Shown piece after piece: positions 9,602 through 17,475 of a stretch of DNA of 64,000 nucleotides; within the stretch, counting starts at the first letter, position 1, and the number at the start of each line of letters is the position of its first letter. This stretch comes from Kroppenstedtia guangzhouensis. GTDB taxonomy: Bacteria; Bacillota; Bacilli; Thermoactinomycetales; DSM-45169. The translations under genes were made by a program, and so were the position numbers. Location of the stretch: positions 428,156 through 492,155 of the forward strand of contig NZ_BMEX01000001.1 in NCBI RefSeq assembly GCF_014637345.1, in the 5' to 3' direction. The notes beneath the pieces are model-generated. The model ran no database searches. It was not told where the DNA came from and was given only the letters and a program-made list of their open reading frames with translations.

Positions 9602-10393
9602 ATGAGAATATTGATGATCGGTGATATTGTTGGTTCACCGGGTCGGAAAGCTTTATTGGAATATCTTCCTCGGCTGAAACGTTCCCATCATCCCGACCTG
9701 GTTGTTGTGAATGGGGAGAACGCCGCCGACGGACGGGGAATCACCCGATCCATCGCTCGGGAGTTTTTCGGTTCCGGAGTCGATTGTATCACTTTGGGCA
9801 ATCACACCTGGGACAAGCGGGAGATTTTTGATTTCATCGATGGGGAAAAGCGGATCGTTCGCCCGGCCAACTACCCGGAAGGAACCCCGGGACAGGGGTA
9901 TGCCCGCTTGAAGTTTCACGGCGGAGAGTTGGTGGTGATCAATTTGATGGGGCGTTCTTTCCTCTCCAATCTGGATTGTCCGTTCAGAGAGGCAGACGCC
10001 ATTCTGAAAAAATTGAAGGGAAATCCACCAGTGCTGGTGGACTTTCATGCGGAAACTACATCCGAGAAGCTGGCTCTCGCCTGGTATCTGGATGGTCGTG
10101 TATCCGCGGTGATAGGGACCCATACCCATGTTCAAACCGCTGATGAGCGGATCTTGCCCAAAGGAACCGCATACTTGACCGATGTGGGGATGGTGGGTCC
10201 CTATGACAGCGTGCTGGGAATGAACAAAGATTTGGTCATCAAGAAGTTTTTAACCCAGTTACCGGTCCGCTTTGAAGTGAGCAAGGGCAGGGTCCAGTTC
10301 AATGCTGTACTGATCGATTTGGACTTAGTGACAGGAAAGTCAACGAGAATCGATCGGCTCCGCTTTGATGATGATAAACCATGGTTTGAATAG
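9602..10393 (+). CDS. ymdB: YmdB-family 2',3'-cyclic nucleotide phosphodiesterase
   Basis: 263 residues, the usual length for the TIGR00282 family. Metal-binding motifs are visible: GDIVGSPGR near residue 7, NGENAADG near 37, GNHTWDK near 66, HAETTSEK near 149 and GTHTHVQT near 173. In B. subtilis YmdB cleaves cyclic nucleotides and influences biofilm and motility decisions; it is encoded after rny as here. The ATG is preceded by GAGGAG. The assignment is strong; the signalling role in this organism is inferred. Confidence 0.95.
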   Translation: MRILMIGDIVGSPGRKALLEYLPRLKRSHHPDLVVVNGENAADGRGITRSIAREFFGSGVDCITLGNHTWDKREIFDFIDGEKRIVRPANYPEGTPGQGYARLKFHGGELVVINLMGRSFLSNLDCPFREADAILKKLKGNPPVLVDFHAETTSEKLALAWYLDGRVSAVIGTHTHVQTADERILPKGTAYLTDVGMVGPYDSVLGMNKDLVIKKFLTQLPVRFEVSKGRVQFNAVLIDLDLVTGKSTRIDRLRFDDDKPWFE

Positions 10394-10481
10394 CGACGGG
10401 TGATGCAAATGGAGAGACAGACAGTGACTCTTGCCGTCTTTTCCCGGTGGTTCGGAAAATAAAGGAGCACACTGATGAATA

Positions 10482-10508
10482 GAAGGAATTTATAAAAGAT
10501 TGCCGAAT
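10482..10508 (+). promoter_or_regulatory. Sigma-H promoter of spoVS
   Basis: GAAGGAATT (10482-10490), 11-nt spacer, GCCGAAT (10502-10508). It matches the sigma-H consensus RNAGGAWWW-N11-12-RNNGAAT at every defined position and lies about 45 bp before the spoVS start. spoVS of B. subtilis is a known sigma-H gene. Confidence 0.85.
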
Positions 10509-10553
10509 ATATTAGCAGTGGATTCACTCCAAACCATCGAGGAGGTAGCCAAC

Positions 10554-10814
10554 ATGGAAGTATTAAAAGTTTCAGCAAAGTCCAACCCGAACTCCGTCGC
10601 TGGTGCGCTTGCAGGTGTCCTGCGGGAACGCGGCAATGCCGAAATCCAAGCCATTGGAGCAGGTGCACTCAATCAATCCGTCAAAGCGGTTGCGATTGCA
10701 CGAGGATTTGTTGCGCCCAGTGGAATCGATCTGATCTGCATTCCTGCTTTCACCGATATTGTCATCGATGGTGAGGAACGGACGGCGATCAAGCTGATCG
10801 TGGAGCCTCGCTGA
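10554..10814 (+). CDS. spoVS: Stage V sporulation protein S
   Basis: 86 residues, exactly the usual SpoVS length; the start MEVLKVSAKSNPNSVAGALA and the IPAFTDIVIDGEERTAIKL segment are diagnostic. SpoVS is a small Alba-like protein needed for normal spore coat assembly and late sporulation. GGAGGT lies 8 nt before the ATG; an earlier in-frame start adds 18 residues but lacks a ribosome site. A full sigma-H promoter precedes it, so expression should rise at the start of sporulation. A hairpin terminator follows. Confidence 0.97.
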   Translation: MEVLKVSAKSNPNSVAGALAGVLRERGNAEIQAIGAGALNQSVKAVAIARGFVAPSGIDLICIPAFTDIVIDGEERTAIKLIVEPR

Positions 10815-10834
10815 GGGGAATGACAACCGAACTT

Positions 10835-10863
10835 AAACCTGTTTATGAACCATAAACAGGTTT
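10835..10863 (+). terminator. Intrinsic terminator after spoVS
   Basis: A 13-bp stem (10835-10847 with 10851-10863) has a 3-nt loop and is followed by TTTTCTTTT. Confidence 0.88.
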
Positions 10864-10893
10864 TCTTTTGTGTTTACATAAGGAGGACACAAG

Positions 10894-11835
10894 ATGAAAT
10901 GGATAGACGGTCATTGTGATGTATTGTATAAGCTGTGGAAATATCCGGAAGAGAGTCTTGACTTCTACGGGAAAGGGCACGATCTGGATGTCACATACGC
11001 TCAAGCCCGACAGGCGGGAGTATTGATGCAGGTGTTTGCGATCTTTGTTCCGGAAAATGTTCCTCGAAGTCAGAGCTGGCAGGTGGCGTTGGAACAGGTG
11101 GATCTGTTCTATGAAAAGGTGGTCCGAAAAGGCGGGCTGCAACCGGTCAGAACGTCGGAGGAGCTGAACTTTCTGTCCCGGGAGAATCGCATGGGCGGAC
11201 TGTTGTCACTGGAGGGGGCAGACGCGTTGCAGGGAAGTCTTCGCCATCTGCGAATCTTGTCCCGACTGGGGGTCCGTCAGGTGGGTTTAACTTGGAATTA
11301 CGCCAATGAAGCGGCTGACGGGATTGAAGAAGAAAGAGGGGGCGGCTTGACCCGTTTCGGCAGAGAGTTGGTTCGGGAGATGCAGCGCCTTCGGATGGTG
11401 TTGGACGTTTCCCATCTTTCGGTTCGGGGATTTTGGGAAGTGATGGAGGAGAACCTGCCGGTGATCGCCTCTCATTCCAATGCCCGTGCCATCTGTTCTC
11501 ACCGGCGGAACCTGATGGATGATCAGATCCGGGCCCTGGTGGACAGAAAGGGGTTGATCGGGATTACTTTTGTTCCCAAGTTCGTCTGCGATGATCCCGA
11601 TGCTGCCACGGTGGACGACCTTTTGAGGCATATTGAACATATCTGCAGCCTGGGGGGAGAAGAGAGGATCGCTTTTGGGTCTGATTACGACGGGATTGAA
11701 CAGAAAATACTTGGATTAGAACACATTGGAAATCTGGTTTCCCTGGGTGAGGAGTTGTTGAAGCGCTACCCGGAGCATTTGGTGAAACGGTGGACTTGGA
11801 CAAATTGGTATGAGTTTTATGCTGGCCGATTGTGA
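10894..11835 (+). CDS. Membrane dipeptidase (M19, renal dipeptidase family)
   Basis: 313 residues. Zinc-ligand motifs of the M19 family are present: DGHCDVLYK at residues 5-13, the LEGADAL segment near 107, HSNARAICSHRRNL near 194 and GSDYDG near 263. The enzyme hydrolyses dipeptides, including D-containing ones in some relatives. GGAGG lies before the ATG. It follows spoVS but has a terminator between, so it is probably a separate unit. No signal peptide is seen, so it is likely cytoplasmic. The family is certain; the substrate is not. Confidence 0.92.
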   Translation: MKWIDGHCDVLYKLWKYPEESLDFYGKGHDLDVTYAQARQAGVLMQVFAIFVPENVPRSQSWQVALEQVDLFYEKVVRKGGLQPVRTSEELNFLSRENRMGGLLSLEGADALQGSLRHLRILSRLGVRQVGLTWNYANEAADGIEEERGGGLTRFGRELVREMQRLRMVLDVSHLSVRGFWEVMEENLPVIASHSNARAICSHRRNLMDDQIRALVDRKGLIGITFVPKFVCDDPDAATVDDLLRHIEHICSLGGEERIAFGSDYDGIEQKILGLEHIGNLVSLGEELLKRYPEHLVKRWTWTNWYEFYAGRL

Positions 11836-12094
11836 GCAGTTTCAGTGGTTTCCGGTGGTTGCTTTTTGAGGGCAAGGGGTCTAGAATGAATAACTGAACA
11901 ACGGATGCAAGAGAACTCGCAATCACGGATTTCCGGCCTGCGGGCCCCCGTTTATCCCTTCCTGGGAAAACGGGCCGGTCGGCATACGTTCTTCAGGGAG
12001 ACGGCCTGTGACGATCAGAAAGAGATACAGTTAGCCGGTTCGTGACGATGGTGGTGCGACAGTTGCAGGGTAGAACCAAAGGAGATGAGTTCAT
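11836..12094. other. Intergenic leader before korA
   Basis: About 260 bp with no gene. A GC-rich imperfect hairpin lies around 11940-11980 (a GGCCC..GTTT arm against AAACGGGCC) but has no T-run, so it could be an RNA structure rather than a terminator. Its role is unknown. Confidence 0.4.
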
Positions 12095-13855
12095 TTGATC
12101 AAGCAACTCTCGTGGAAAGTGGGCGGCCAACAAGGGGAAGGGATCGACAGTACCGGTGAAATCTTCTCCACCGCATTAAACCGCCTGGGGTATTATCTGT
12201 ATGGTTATCGCCATTTTTCTTCCCGTATCAAGGGGGGACATTCCAACACCAAGATTCGGATCAGCACCCGTCCAATCCGGGCCGTTTCCGATGATCTGGA
12301 TATTTTGGTCGCCTTTGATCAGGAAACCATCGACTTGAATGCCCATGAATTGCACGCTGACGGGGTCGTGTTGGCGGATTCCAAGTTTAACCCTGTACTG
12401 CCGGAGGGGATCCAAGCCCGCCTTTTTTCTATTCCCTTCACTCGGATCGCCCAAGATGTGGGACTGGCCCAGATGAAGAATATGGTTGCTGTGGGTGCTT
12501 CCAGCGCCTTGATGGGATTGCCTTTGGAAGCCTTCCAAAGTGTGATTGAAGGGAGGTTTGCCCGAAAAGGCGAGCAAGTGGTGGAGAAAAACATGCAAGC
12601 GATTCGCGAAGGGGCCGATCGAATCCGGCAGAAGTGCGGAGGACCGATGGAAGCGCTTCTTTTGGAGGAATCCGACAGGAAAAAGCGACTCTATATGATC
12701 GGCAACGATGCGATCGCTCTGGGAGCGATTGCTGCAGGAGCCCGACTGATGGCCGCCTATCCAATTACGCCATCGTCGGAAATTATGGAATACTTAATTA
12801 AGCGCCTGCCTGATTTCGGGGGCACCGTGGTTCAGACCGAGGATGAAATTGCAGCTATTTCCATGGTGATCGGTGCCAATTTTGGCGGTGTTCGAGCTTT
12901 AACGGCATCCGCCGGCCCGGGATTGTCGCTGATGACAGAGGCAATCGGTCTTTCCGGAATGACTGAAACCCCCGCCGTGATTGTGGATACACAGCGGGGT
13001 GGACCCAGTACAGGGCTTCCCACCAAACAGGAACAGAGCGATATCAACGCAATGATTTACGGTACCCATGGGGAGATTCCGAAGATTGTGATTGCTCCCA
13101 GCACGGTGGAGGAATGCTTCTATGATACGATTCAAGCCTTCAATCTGGCTGATCGATATCAGTGCCCGGTGATCCTTCTCTCTGACTTGGCTCTTTCTCT
13201 CGGAAAGCAGACCGTGGAACCCCTCGATTATGACCGGATCCAGATCGATCGCGGCGAGCTGGTAACTGATTCGGAGGAGTTGAAGGAACTGGAGAACTCC
13301 GAGCTGTTCAAGCGTTATGAACTGACGGAGGAGGGGATTTCCCCGCGGGTCTTGCCGGGTGTCAAAAATGGTCTTCACCATGTCACCGGGGTGGAGCATG
13401 ATGAAACCGGTCGCCCATCGGAACTGGCATTGAACAGGAAAAAGATGATGGAGAAGAGATTGCGAAAGCTGAGTCAGGGAATTGAGTTCCAGGATCCGGT
13501 GCATATCCATGCCAAGCATACCCAGCCCGATCTGTTGATCGTGGGTATCAACTCCACCCGGGGTGTAATCCAGGAAGGGATGGAGCGGTTGGAGAAGAAC
13601 GGGGTCAAAGTCAACCATCTGCACATTCGCCAGCTGTTGCCATTCCCGACAGACCAAGTGAAACCTCTGATGGAGCAAGCGAAAAAGGTGGTGGTAGTGG
13701 AGAATAACGCCACCGGGCAGCTTGCCAATTTGGTCAAGCTCCATGTGGGGATGGGCGAAAAGATCTCCCATATTCTCAAATATGACGGAAATCCCTTCCT
13801 TCCTTCGGAAATCTACAATCAATGTAAGGAGATGTTGGTCCATGGCCACGTTTAA
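12095..13855 (+). CDS. korA: 2-oxoacid:ferredoxin oxidoreductase, alpha subunit (gamma-alpha fused)
   Basis: 586 residues from a TTG start with AAAGGAG 11 nt upstream. The N-terminal gamma domain begins with VGGQQGEGID; the alpha (pyrimidine-binding) domain starts near residue 205 with GNDAIALGAIAAG and the YPITPSSEIMEYL motif; a C-terminal domain follows. With KorB it oxidatively decarboxylates a 2-oxoacid, most likely 2-oxoglutarate, to the acyl-CoA, reducing ferredoxin. The stop overlaps korB by 14 bp. Substrate choice between 2-oxoglutarate and pyruvate is not provable from the motifs. Confidence 0.93.
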   Translation: MIKQLSWKVGGQQGEGIDSTGEIFSTALNRLGYYLYGYRHFSSRIKGGHSNTKIRISTRPIRAVSDDLDILVAFDQETIDLNAHELHADGVVLADSKFNPVLPEGIQARLFSIPFTRIAQDVGLAQMKNMVAVGASSALMGLPLEAFQSVIEGRFARKGEQVVEKNMQAIREGADRIRQKCGGPMEALLLEESDRKKRLYMIGNDAIALGAIAAGARLMAAYPITPSSEIMEYLIKRLPDFGGTVVQTEDEIAAISMVIGANFGGVRALTASAGPGLSLMTEAIGLSGMTETPAVIVDTQRGGPSTGLPTKQEQSDINAMIYGTHGEIPKIVIAPSTVEECFYDTIQAFNLADRYQCPVILLSDLALSLGKQTVEPLDYDRIQIDRGELVTDSEELKELENSELFKRYELTEEGISPRVLPGVKNGLHHVTGVEHDETGRPSELALNRKKMMEKRLRKLSQGIEFQDPVHIHAKHTQPDLLIVGINSTRGVIQEGMERLEKNGVKVNHLHIRQLLPFPTDQVKPLMEQAKKVVVVENNATGQLANLVKLHVGMGEKISHILKYDGNPFLPSEIYNQCKEMLVHGHV

Positions 13856-14708
13856 GGATTTCCGCAATAAAGTAAAGCCCAACTGGTGTCCGGGTTGTGG
13901 CGACTTCTCGGTATTGGCTGCAATGCAGCGTGCTTTTGCCAATCAGGGTCTGGAACCTGAAGATGTGGTTCTCGTCTCCGGGATCGGTTGTTCCGGCCGA
14001 ATTTCCGGTTACATGAACGCTTACGGTTTTCATGGAATCCACGGACGGGCATTGCCGATCGCCCAGGGGTTGAAACTGGCCAATCGTGATCTGACAGTGG
14101 TGGCCGCCGGAGGGGACGGCGACGGGTTTGCCATCGGAATGAACCATACGATTCACGCCATCCGGAGAAATATGGACATCACCTATATCGTTATGGATAA
14201 CCAGGTCTATGGATTAACCAAAGGGCAGACTTCCCCCCGGAGTGAAATGGGTTTTAAGACGAAGAGCACACCCAAGGGTTCCATCGAAACCGCCCTTGCC
14301 CCCTTGGAAATGGCACTCACTGCGGGAGCGGGTTTTGTGGCCCAAGGTTTCTCCAGCGATTTGAAACAGTTGACCCGGCTGATCGAAGAGGGATTGAGGC
14401 ACAAGGGGTTCTCTCTGATCAATGTGTACAGTCCCTGTGTGACTTACAACAAAATCAACACCTATGACTGGTTTAAGGAACATTTGGTCAATCTGGATCA
14501 GGAGGAGGGTTATGATCCTTCCAACCGGATGATGGCTATGCAGAAGCTGATGGAGACAGAAGGGCTCGTGACGGGTCTGATCTACCAGAATAAAGAACGG
14601 TCAAGCTATGAGGAGCTGATTCCAGGATTCCGGGAGACTGGGCTTGCCAAACAGGATCTGGGATTGGAACGGGAAAAGTTTGACCAGTTGGTGGCGGAAT
14701 TTTCTTGA
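13842..14708 (+). CDS. korB: 2-oxoacid:ferredoxin oxidoreductase, beta subunit
   Basis: 288 residues from the ATG that overlaps the end of korA. Earlier in-frame starts lie inside korA and have no ribosome site, while AAGGAG precedes this one. Seen are CPGCGD (C16 and C19), a third Cys in GIGCSG near 46, the thiamine diphosphate motif GDGDGFAIGMNH near 90 and a fourth Cys in SPCVTYN near 198. The four Cys should hold the single 4Fe-4S cluster. It forms a two-gene complex with KorA; no ferredoxin gene is adjacent. Confidence 0.95.
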   Translation: MATFKDFRNKVKPNWCPGCGDFSVLAAMQRAFANQGLEPEDVVLVSGIGCSGRISGYMNAYGFHGIHGRALPIAQGLKLANRDLTVVAAGGDGDGFAIGMNHTIHAIRRNMDITYIVMDNQVYGLTKGQTSPRSEMGFKTKSTPKGSIETALAPLEMALTAGAGFVAQGFSSDLKQLTRLIEEGLRHKGFSLINVYSPCVTYNKINTYDWFKEHLVNLDQEEGYDPSNRMMAMQKLMETEGLVTGLIYQNKERSSYEELIPGFRETGLAKQDLGLEREKFDQLVAEFS

Positions 14709-14717
14709 GTACCTGTA

Positions 14718-14749
14718 AGTGCCGCTTTCCTTCGGGAAAGCGGCACTTC
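14718..14749 (+). terminator. Hairpin terminator after korAB
   Basis: A stem of about 14 bp (14718-14732 with 14735-14749) has a small TTC-type loop; the following T-run is short, so strength is uncertain. Confidence 0.7.
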
Positions 14750-14752
14750 ATT

Positions 14753-14882
14753 AGATGCGTTGTGAAAAACCAGTCAGAGGGAGGTGGGTTTCACCTTCCA
14801 CTTCAGCTGACGAGCCAAAGCGCTCCAAGTGAAACTCAATCCCCACCGATTCAGAAAAAACAGTAAATGACAACGCTTTTAG
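14753..14882 (+). repeat. Intergenic palindromic element, copy 1
   Basis: A 130-bp element with terminal inverted repeats TAGATGCGTTGTGA (14753-14766) and a diverged mirror at 14868-14881. It has nested inner inverted repeats GGGTTTCAC and GTGAAACTC. It shares GTTGTGA, TCA-NN-GGGAGG and CAATCCC blocks with the elements at 17094 and 21921, which lie in the opposite orientation. Its right end reaches the ribosome site of the MBL gene. Confidence 0.7.
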
Positions 14883-14894
14883 GAGGAGAGTCCA

Positions 14895-15632
14895 ATGAGA
14901 TGGACTGTACTCGGTTGCCAAAGTCCGTTTCCCGGTCCTGGAGGAGGGACTCCGGGTTACCTGCTGGAGGTGGAGGAAAAAAAGATCCTGGTGGATTGCG
15001 GGAGCGGCGTCCTCTCCCGATTGGGGAATTATCTGGCGCTCCACGAATTGGATGCTGTTTGGCTCTCCCATCTGCATCACGATCATATCGCCGATTTCTT
15101 TGTGCTTCAGTATGCGATGCTGACAGCCTTCCGACAGGGAAAGAGGAAGGAACCATTGACGGTGTACGCTCCCTCGCAACCCGCCTCCTGGGCGGATAAA
15201 CTGAACTATTCACAAGTGGTCCGGCATCAGCCGATCCGGGAAGGAGAGAGCTATTCATTTGAGGGTTGGAGCATTACACTGCACCGGACAGAGCATGGGA
15301 TCCCTTGCTATGCCATGGTCATCCGTTCCAAAGAGCGGGTGCTCCTCTACGGGGCTGATGCCGGCCCCGGAACCCGGTGGATTTCCATGTGCCGGGAGCC
15401 GGATCTCTTTATTTGCGAAGGGAGCTATCTCCATCAGGATACACCGGATCTTCCTGTCGGCCACCATTCTGTACGTCAGGCTGGTCAGGCGGCCCGGGAA
15501 ATTGGAGCCCGTCGGTTGCTGTTGACTCATCTCTACCCGGAAATCCCACTGGAATCCCTGCGCCGGGAAGCGGCTGATGCCTACGACGGGGAGCTTCTGT
15601 TGGCGAAGCCGGGCATGGTGGTGGAATTGTAA
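14895..15632 (+). CDS. MBL-fold metallo-hydrolase (YhfI-like)
   Basis: 245 residues with the zinc motif SHLHHDH near residue 57, a further His in GHHSVRQAG near 190 and LTHLYP near 212. The layout resembles the RNase Z/YhfI branch of the metallo-beta-lactamase fold, but without the RNase Z exosite arm. AGGAGGAG precedes the ATG. Substrate unknown; it may be a phosphodiesterase or hydrolase of small cyclic or ester compounds. Confidence 0.85.
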   Translation: MRWTVLGCQSPFPGPGGGTPGYLLEVEEKKILVDCGSGVLSRLGNYLALHELDAVWLSHLHHDHIADFFVLQYAMLTAFRQGKRKEPLTVYAPSQPASWADKLNYSQVVRHQPIREGESYSFEGWSITLHRTEHGIPCYAMVIRSKERVLLYGADAGPGTRWISMCREPDLFICEGSYLHQDTPDLPVGHHSVRQAGQAAREIGARRLLLTHLYPEIPLESLRREAADAYDGELLLAKPGMVVEL

Positions 15633-15651
15633 CCTTTCCCGTTCATCATGT

Positions 15652-15657
15652 TATAAT
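15652..15657 (+). promoter_or_regulatory. Extended -10 promoter
   Basis: TG-T-TATAAT at 15649-15657, about 40 bp before the next start. The -35 region (TTGTAA at 15627) is off-spaced, so the extended -10 probably carries recognition. Confidence 0.55.
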
Positions 15658-15697
15658 AAAAGGTCAGAAGGATCAGTCCGAACGGGAGGTTCAACCG

Positions 15698-16351
15698 ATG
15701 CTGGGACTGTTCAATGATGAAGAGAAGCGGAAGATGATGATTAAGAAAACCAGACGGTTTCTGGAAAAGGGGTTTGAGAAAGGAAAAGTCGGGGTCCAGA
15801 AAGCATGGGAAGAATACCGGGAAGAACGGGCACGCCGGGAGCGGGACAAAGCTTACGAGGAGGATTATGAGGCGGAATTCCGCTTTCGGGAAGGGGATAT
15901 TGATTTTCGGATGCTGATCTCCGCCGAAGAAGCCCGCCTGTATGAACGGGCCAGAAGGAAGTTGAAGGAAGTGAAACTGATTCATTCCGACTCCCGAGTT
16001 CACCAACAGTGGGAGTCCAAGAAATATCTGACCCTGCATGATTATTTCACTGAGAAGATTCAGCATTATTACCAGCGGAGAAATGAGGATCCGGTTGCGC
16101 TCCACCGTACGATCCGTTTCTGTGAACGACAGATTGAATACGCCCCTGTGGCAGTGCGGGCGTACCGCATGGATCCGTACAATTTCAGTCTTCCGGAGCA
16201 TCCCGGCTATGAGACGCTGATCTCCCTGTACGAAGAAGTGGGGGAGTGGCATGAAGCGCTTCGTCTGGCCCGAAAGGCGAAAAAACAGGGCTGGGAGGGA
16301 GACTGGGATGCTCGGATTCGTGAGTTGGAGGATCGGGGGGGAACCTTATAA
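15698..16351 (+). CDS. Unknown soluble protein, paralogue of the facing gene
   Basis: 217 residues; I do not recognise the family. It is highly charged with a helical N-terminus rich in K, E and R, then a segment HRTIRFCERQIEYAPVAVRA near 130-149 and a C-terminal part resembling a TPR-like helix pair (LISLYEEVGEWHEALRLARK). The gene facing it at 16386-17063 shares this whole C-terminal layout. No signal peptide or membrane segment is seen. The TPR-like part suggests protein-protein contact, but no function can be named. Confidence 0.8.
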   Translation: MLGLFNDEEKRKMMIKKTRRFLEKGFEKGKVGVQKAWEEYREERARRERDKAYEEDYEAEFRFREGDIDFRMLISAEEARLYERARRKLKEVKLIHSDSRVHQQWESKKYLTLHDYFTEKIQHYYQRRNEDPVALHRTIRFCERQIEYAPVAVRAYRMDPYNFSLPEHPGYETLISLYEEVGEWHEALRLARKAKKQGWEGDWDARIRELEDRGGTL

Positions 16352-16353
16352 GA

Positions 16354-16387
16354 GACAAGACAGCCGCGCTTTGGCGGCTGTCTTGTC
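16354..16387. terminator. Bidirectional terminator between convergent paralogues
   Basis: A 14-bp perfect stem (16354-16367 with 16374-16387) with a 6-nt loop sits between two convergent genes and overlaps the end of the leftward one. Confidence 0.85.
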
Positions 16388-17063
16388 AACTGTTGGATGA
16401 AGCCTTGTCCCGTTTTTGCCGAAGCCGCCGGATCCGTGTTTCCCAATCCCCTTTCCAACCTTCCTCCAGAGCTTGTTTGCATAAGCGGATCGCTTCATTG
16501 AAACAACCTTGTTTTTCATAGATAATGGCGAGTTGTTTGTACCCATAATGTTGCGGAAGTCCCTTGGATTGGGGATTCATTTGGTTGGCGCGGATCGCCA
16601 TGGGGGCATATGCGATCTGTTTTTCACAATATCGGATGGCCATCTCCAGCGCTTCCGGCTCTTCTTCACGCCGCTTGTAGAAATATTGGGCACGGTCGCG
16701 GTAATAAATTTGCAAACACCAATATTGCATCGCTTTCAAATGTTTCAGCTGGTTCATTTCCCAGGCGGAGCTGTCATCTCTGATTCGAAGCTTCGCCTCT
16801 TCATATTTCTTTCTTGCTTCATGGAGAACGAGACGCTCTTCTTCTTCCAACGGCATGGTGAAGATGAAATCCCCCTCCGTGTATCGGAGGGGGATTTCAT
16901 CTGTCCCATTTTCCGACGGTTCAACGGGAGACTCAGGAACTGTGGTTTTCACAGTTACAGCTCTGGATGAGGTGGACTTTTGTGAAGGTTCCACCGGCTC
17001 CGGTGCAGGAGACGGGGAAGGTTTAAACAGTGATCGGGCCTTGGTCAGTAATTTTCTGAACAC
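16386..17063 (-). CDS. Unknown soluble protein, second paralogue
   Basis: 225 residues from a GTG with AAAGGAGGT 7 nt upstream; a longer open frame back to 17258 has no ribosome site and crosses a repeat element. It shares with the facing protein the order GDFIF/GDIDF, a central helical region, AIRYCEKQIAYAPMAIRA, and a TPR-like end (LAIIYEKQGCFNEAIRLCKQ). The first 60 residues form a Pro/Ser-rich linker. Family unknown to me. The convergent pair looks like an old inverted duplication that then diverged. Confidence 0.8.
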   Translation of the reverse strand: MFRKLLTKARSLFKPSPSPAPEPVEPSQKSTSSRAVTVKTTVPESPVEPSENGTDEIPLRYTEGDFIFTMPLEEEERLVLHEARKKYEEAKLRIRDDSSAWEMNQLKHLKAMQYWCLQIYYRDRAQYFYKRREEEPEALEMAIRYCEKQIAYAPMAIRANQMNPQSKGLPQHYGYKQLAIIYEKQGCFNEAIRLCKQALEEGWKGDWETRIRRLRQKRDKASSNS

Positions 17064-17093
17064 TCCACCGACCTCCTTTTGACCAATCCTCTG

Positions 17094-17188
17094 GAAACGT
17101 TGTGATTTAAATCGTTTTTGGAGGGGCAGGATTGGTGGTGTTCCACTTGAAACCCAACCCTCCCGTGATGATTCTCTCACAACGTTTC
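17094..17188 (-). repeat. Intergenic palindromic element, copy 2 (short form)
   Basis: A 95-bp element with perfect 12-bp terminal inverted repeats GAAACGTTGTGA (17094-17105) and its mirror (17177-17188). It lies just upstream of the unknown gene starting at 17063. It shares the end sequence and GGGAGGG/GGGTTTCA blocks with copies 1 and 3 but lacks part of the middle. Confidence 0.75.
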
Positions 17189-17191
17189 TAG

Positions 17192-17475
17192 ATAAAAATC
17201 GACAGGCTTTGTCTAACGAAATCGTATCTTCAGCGGTCGGTTCTGTCAATTCATACACTTAAAATATCGACTCAAATGTTCTGGATATCATGGATCCTTA
17301 GCAAGGGGCACAAGAAAATCCGGAACCTGGAAGCGAGTTCCCTTCTCCCATCAGTGTGGACGGTGGTGCGGGGTGCAAAAGGTGCTTCTGAATGAAATTC
17401 TTCTTGACAATTCTGTGACGGACAAGACATCATGTTTGTAGAGAATAGATCTGGATATTTTGTGGGAGGGACATA
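17192..17475. other. Intergenic region before the transporter
   Basis: No gene is seen. A possible promoter TTGACA near 17404 followed by a poor -10 lies about 70 bp before the transporter start. Confidence 0.4.

Noticed and set aside
8028..9638. 536-codon minus-strand open frame across rny
   Set aside because: Antisense to RNase Y; its composition (many His, Gln and Phe) is the usual mirror of coiled-coil coding sequence.
12899..13942. 347-codon minus-strand open frame across korA
   Set aside because: Antisense shadow without start signals or recognisable domains.
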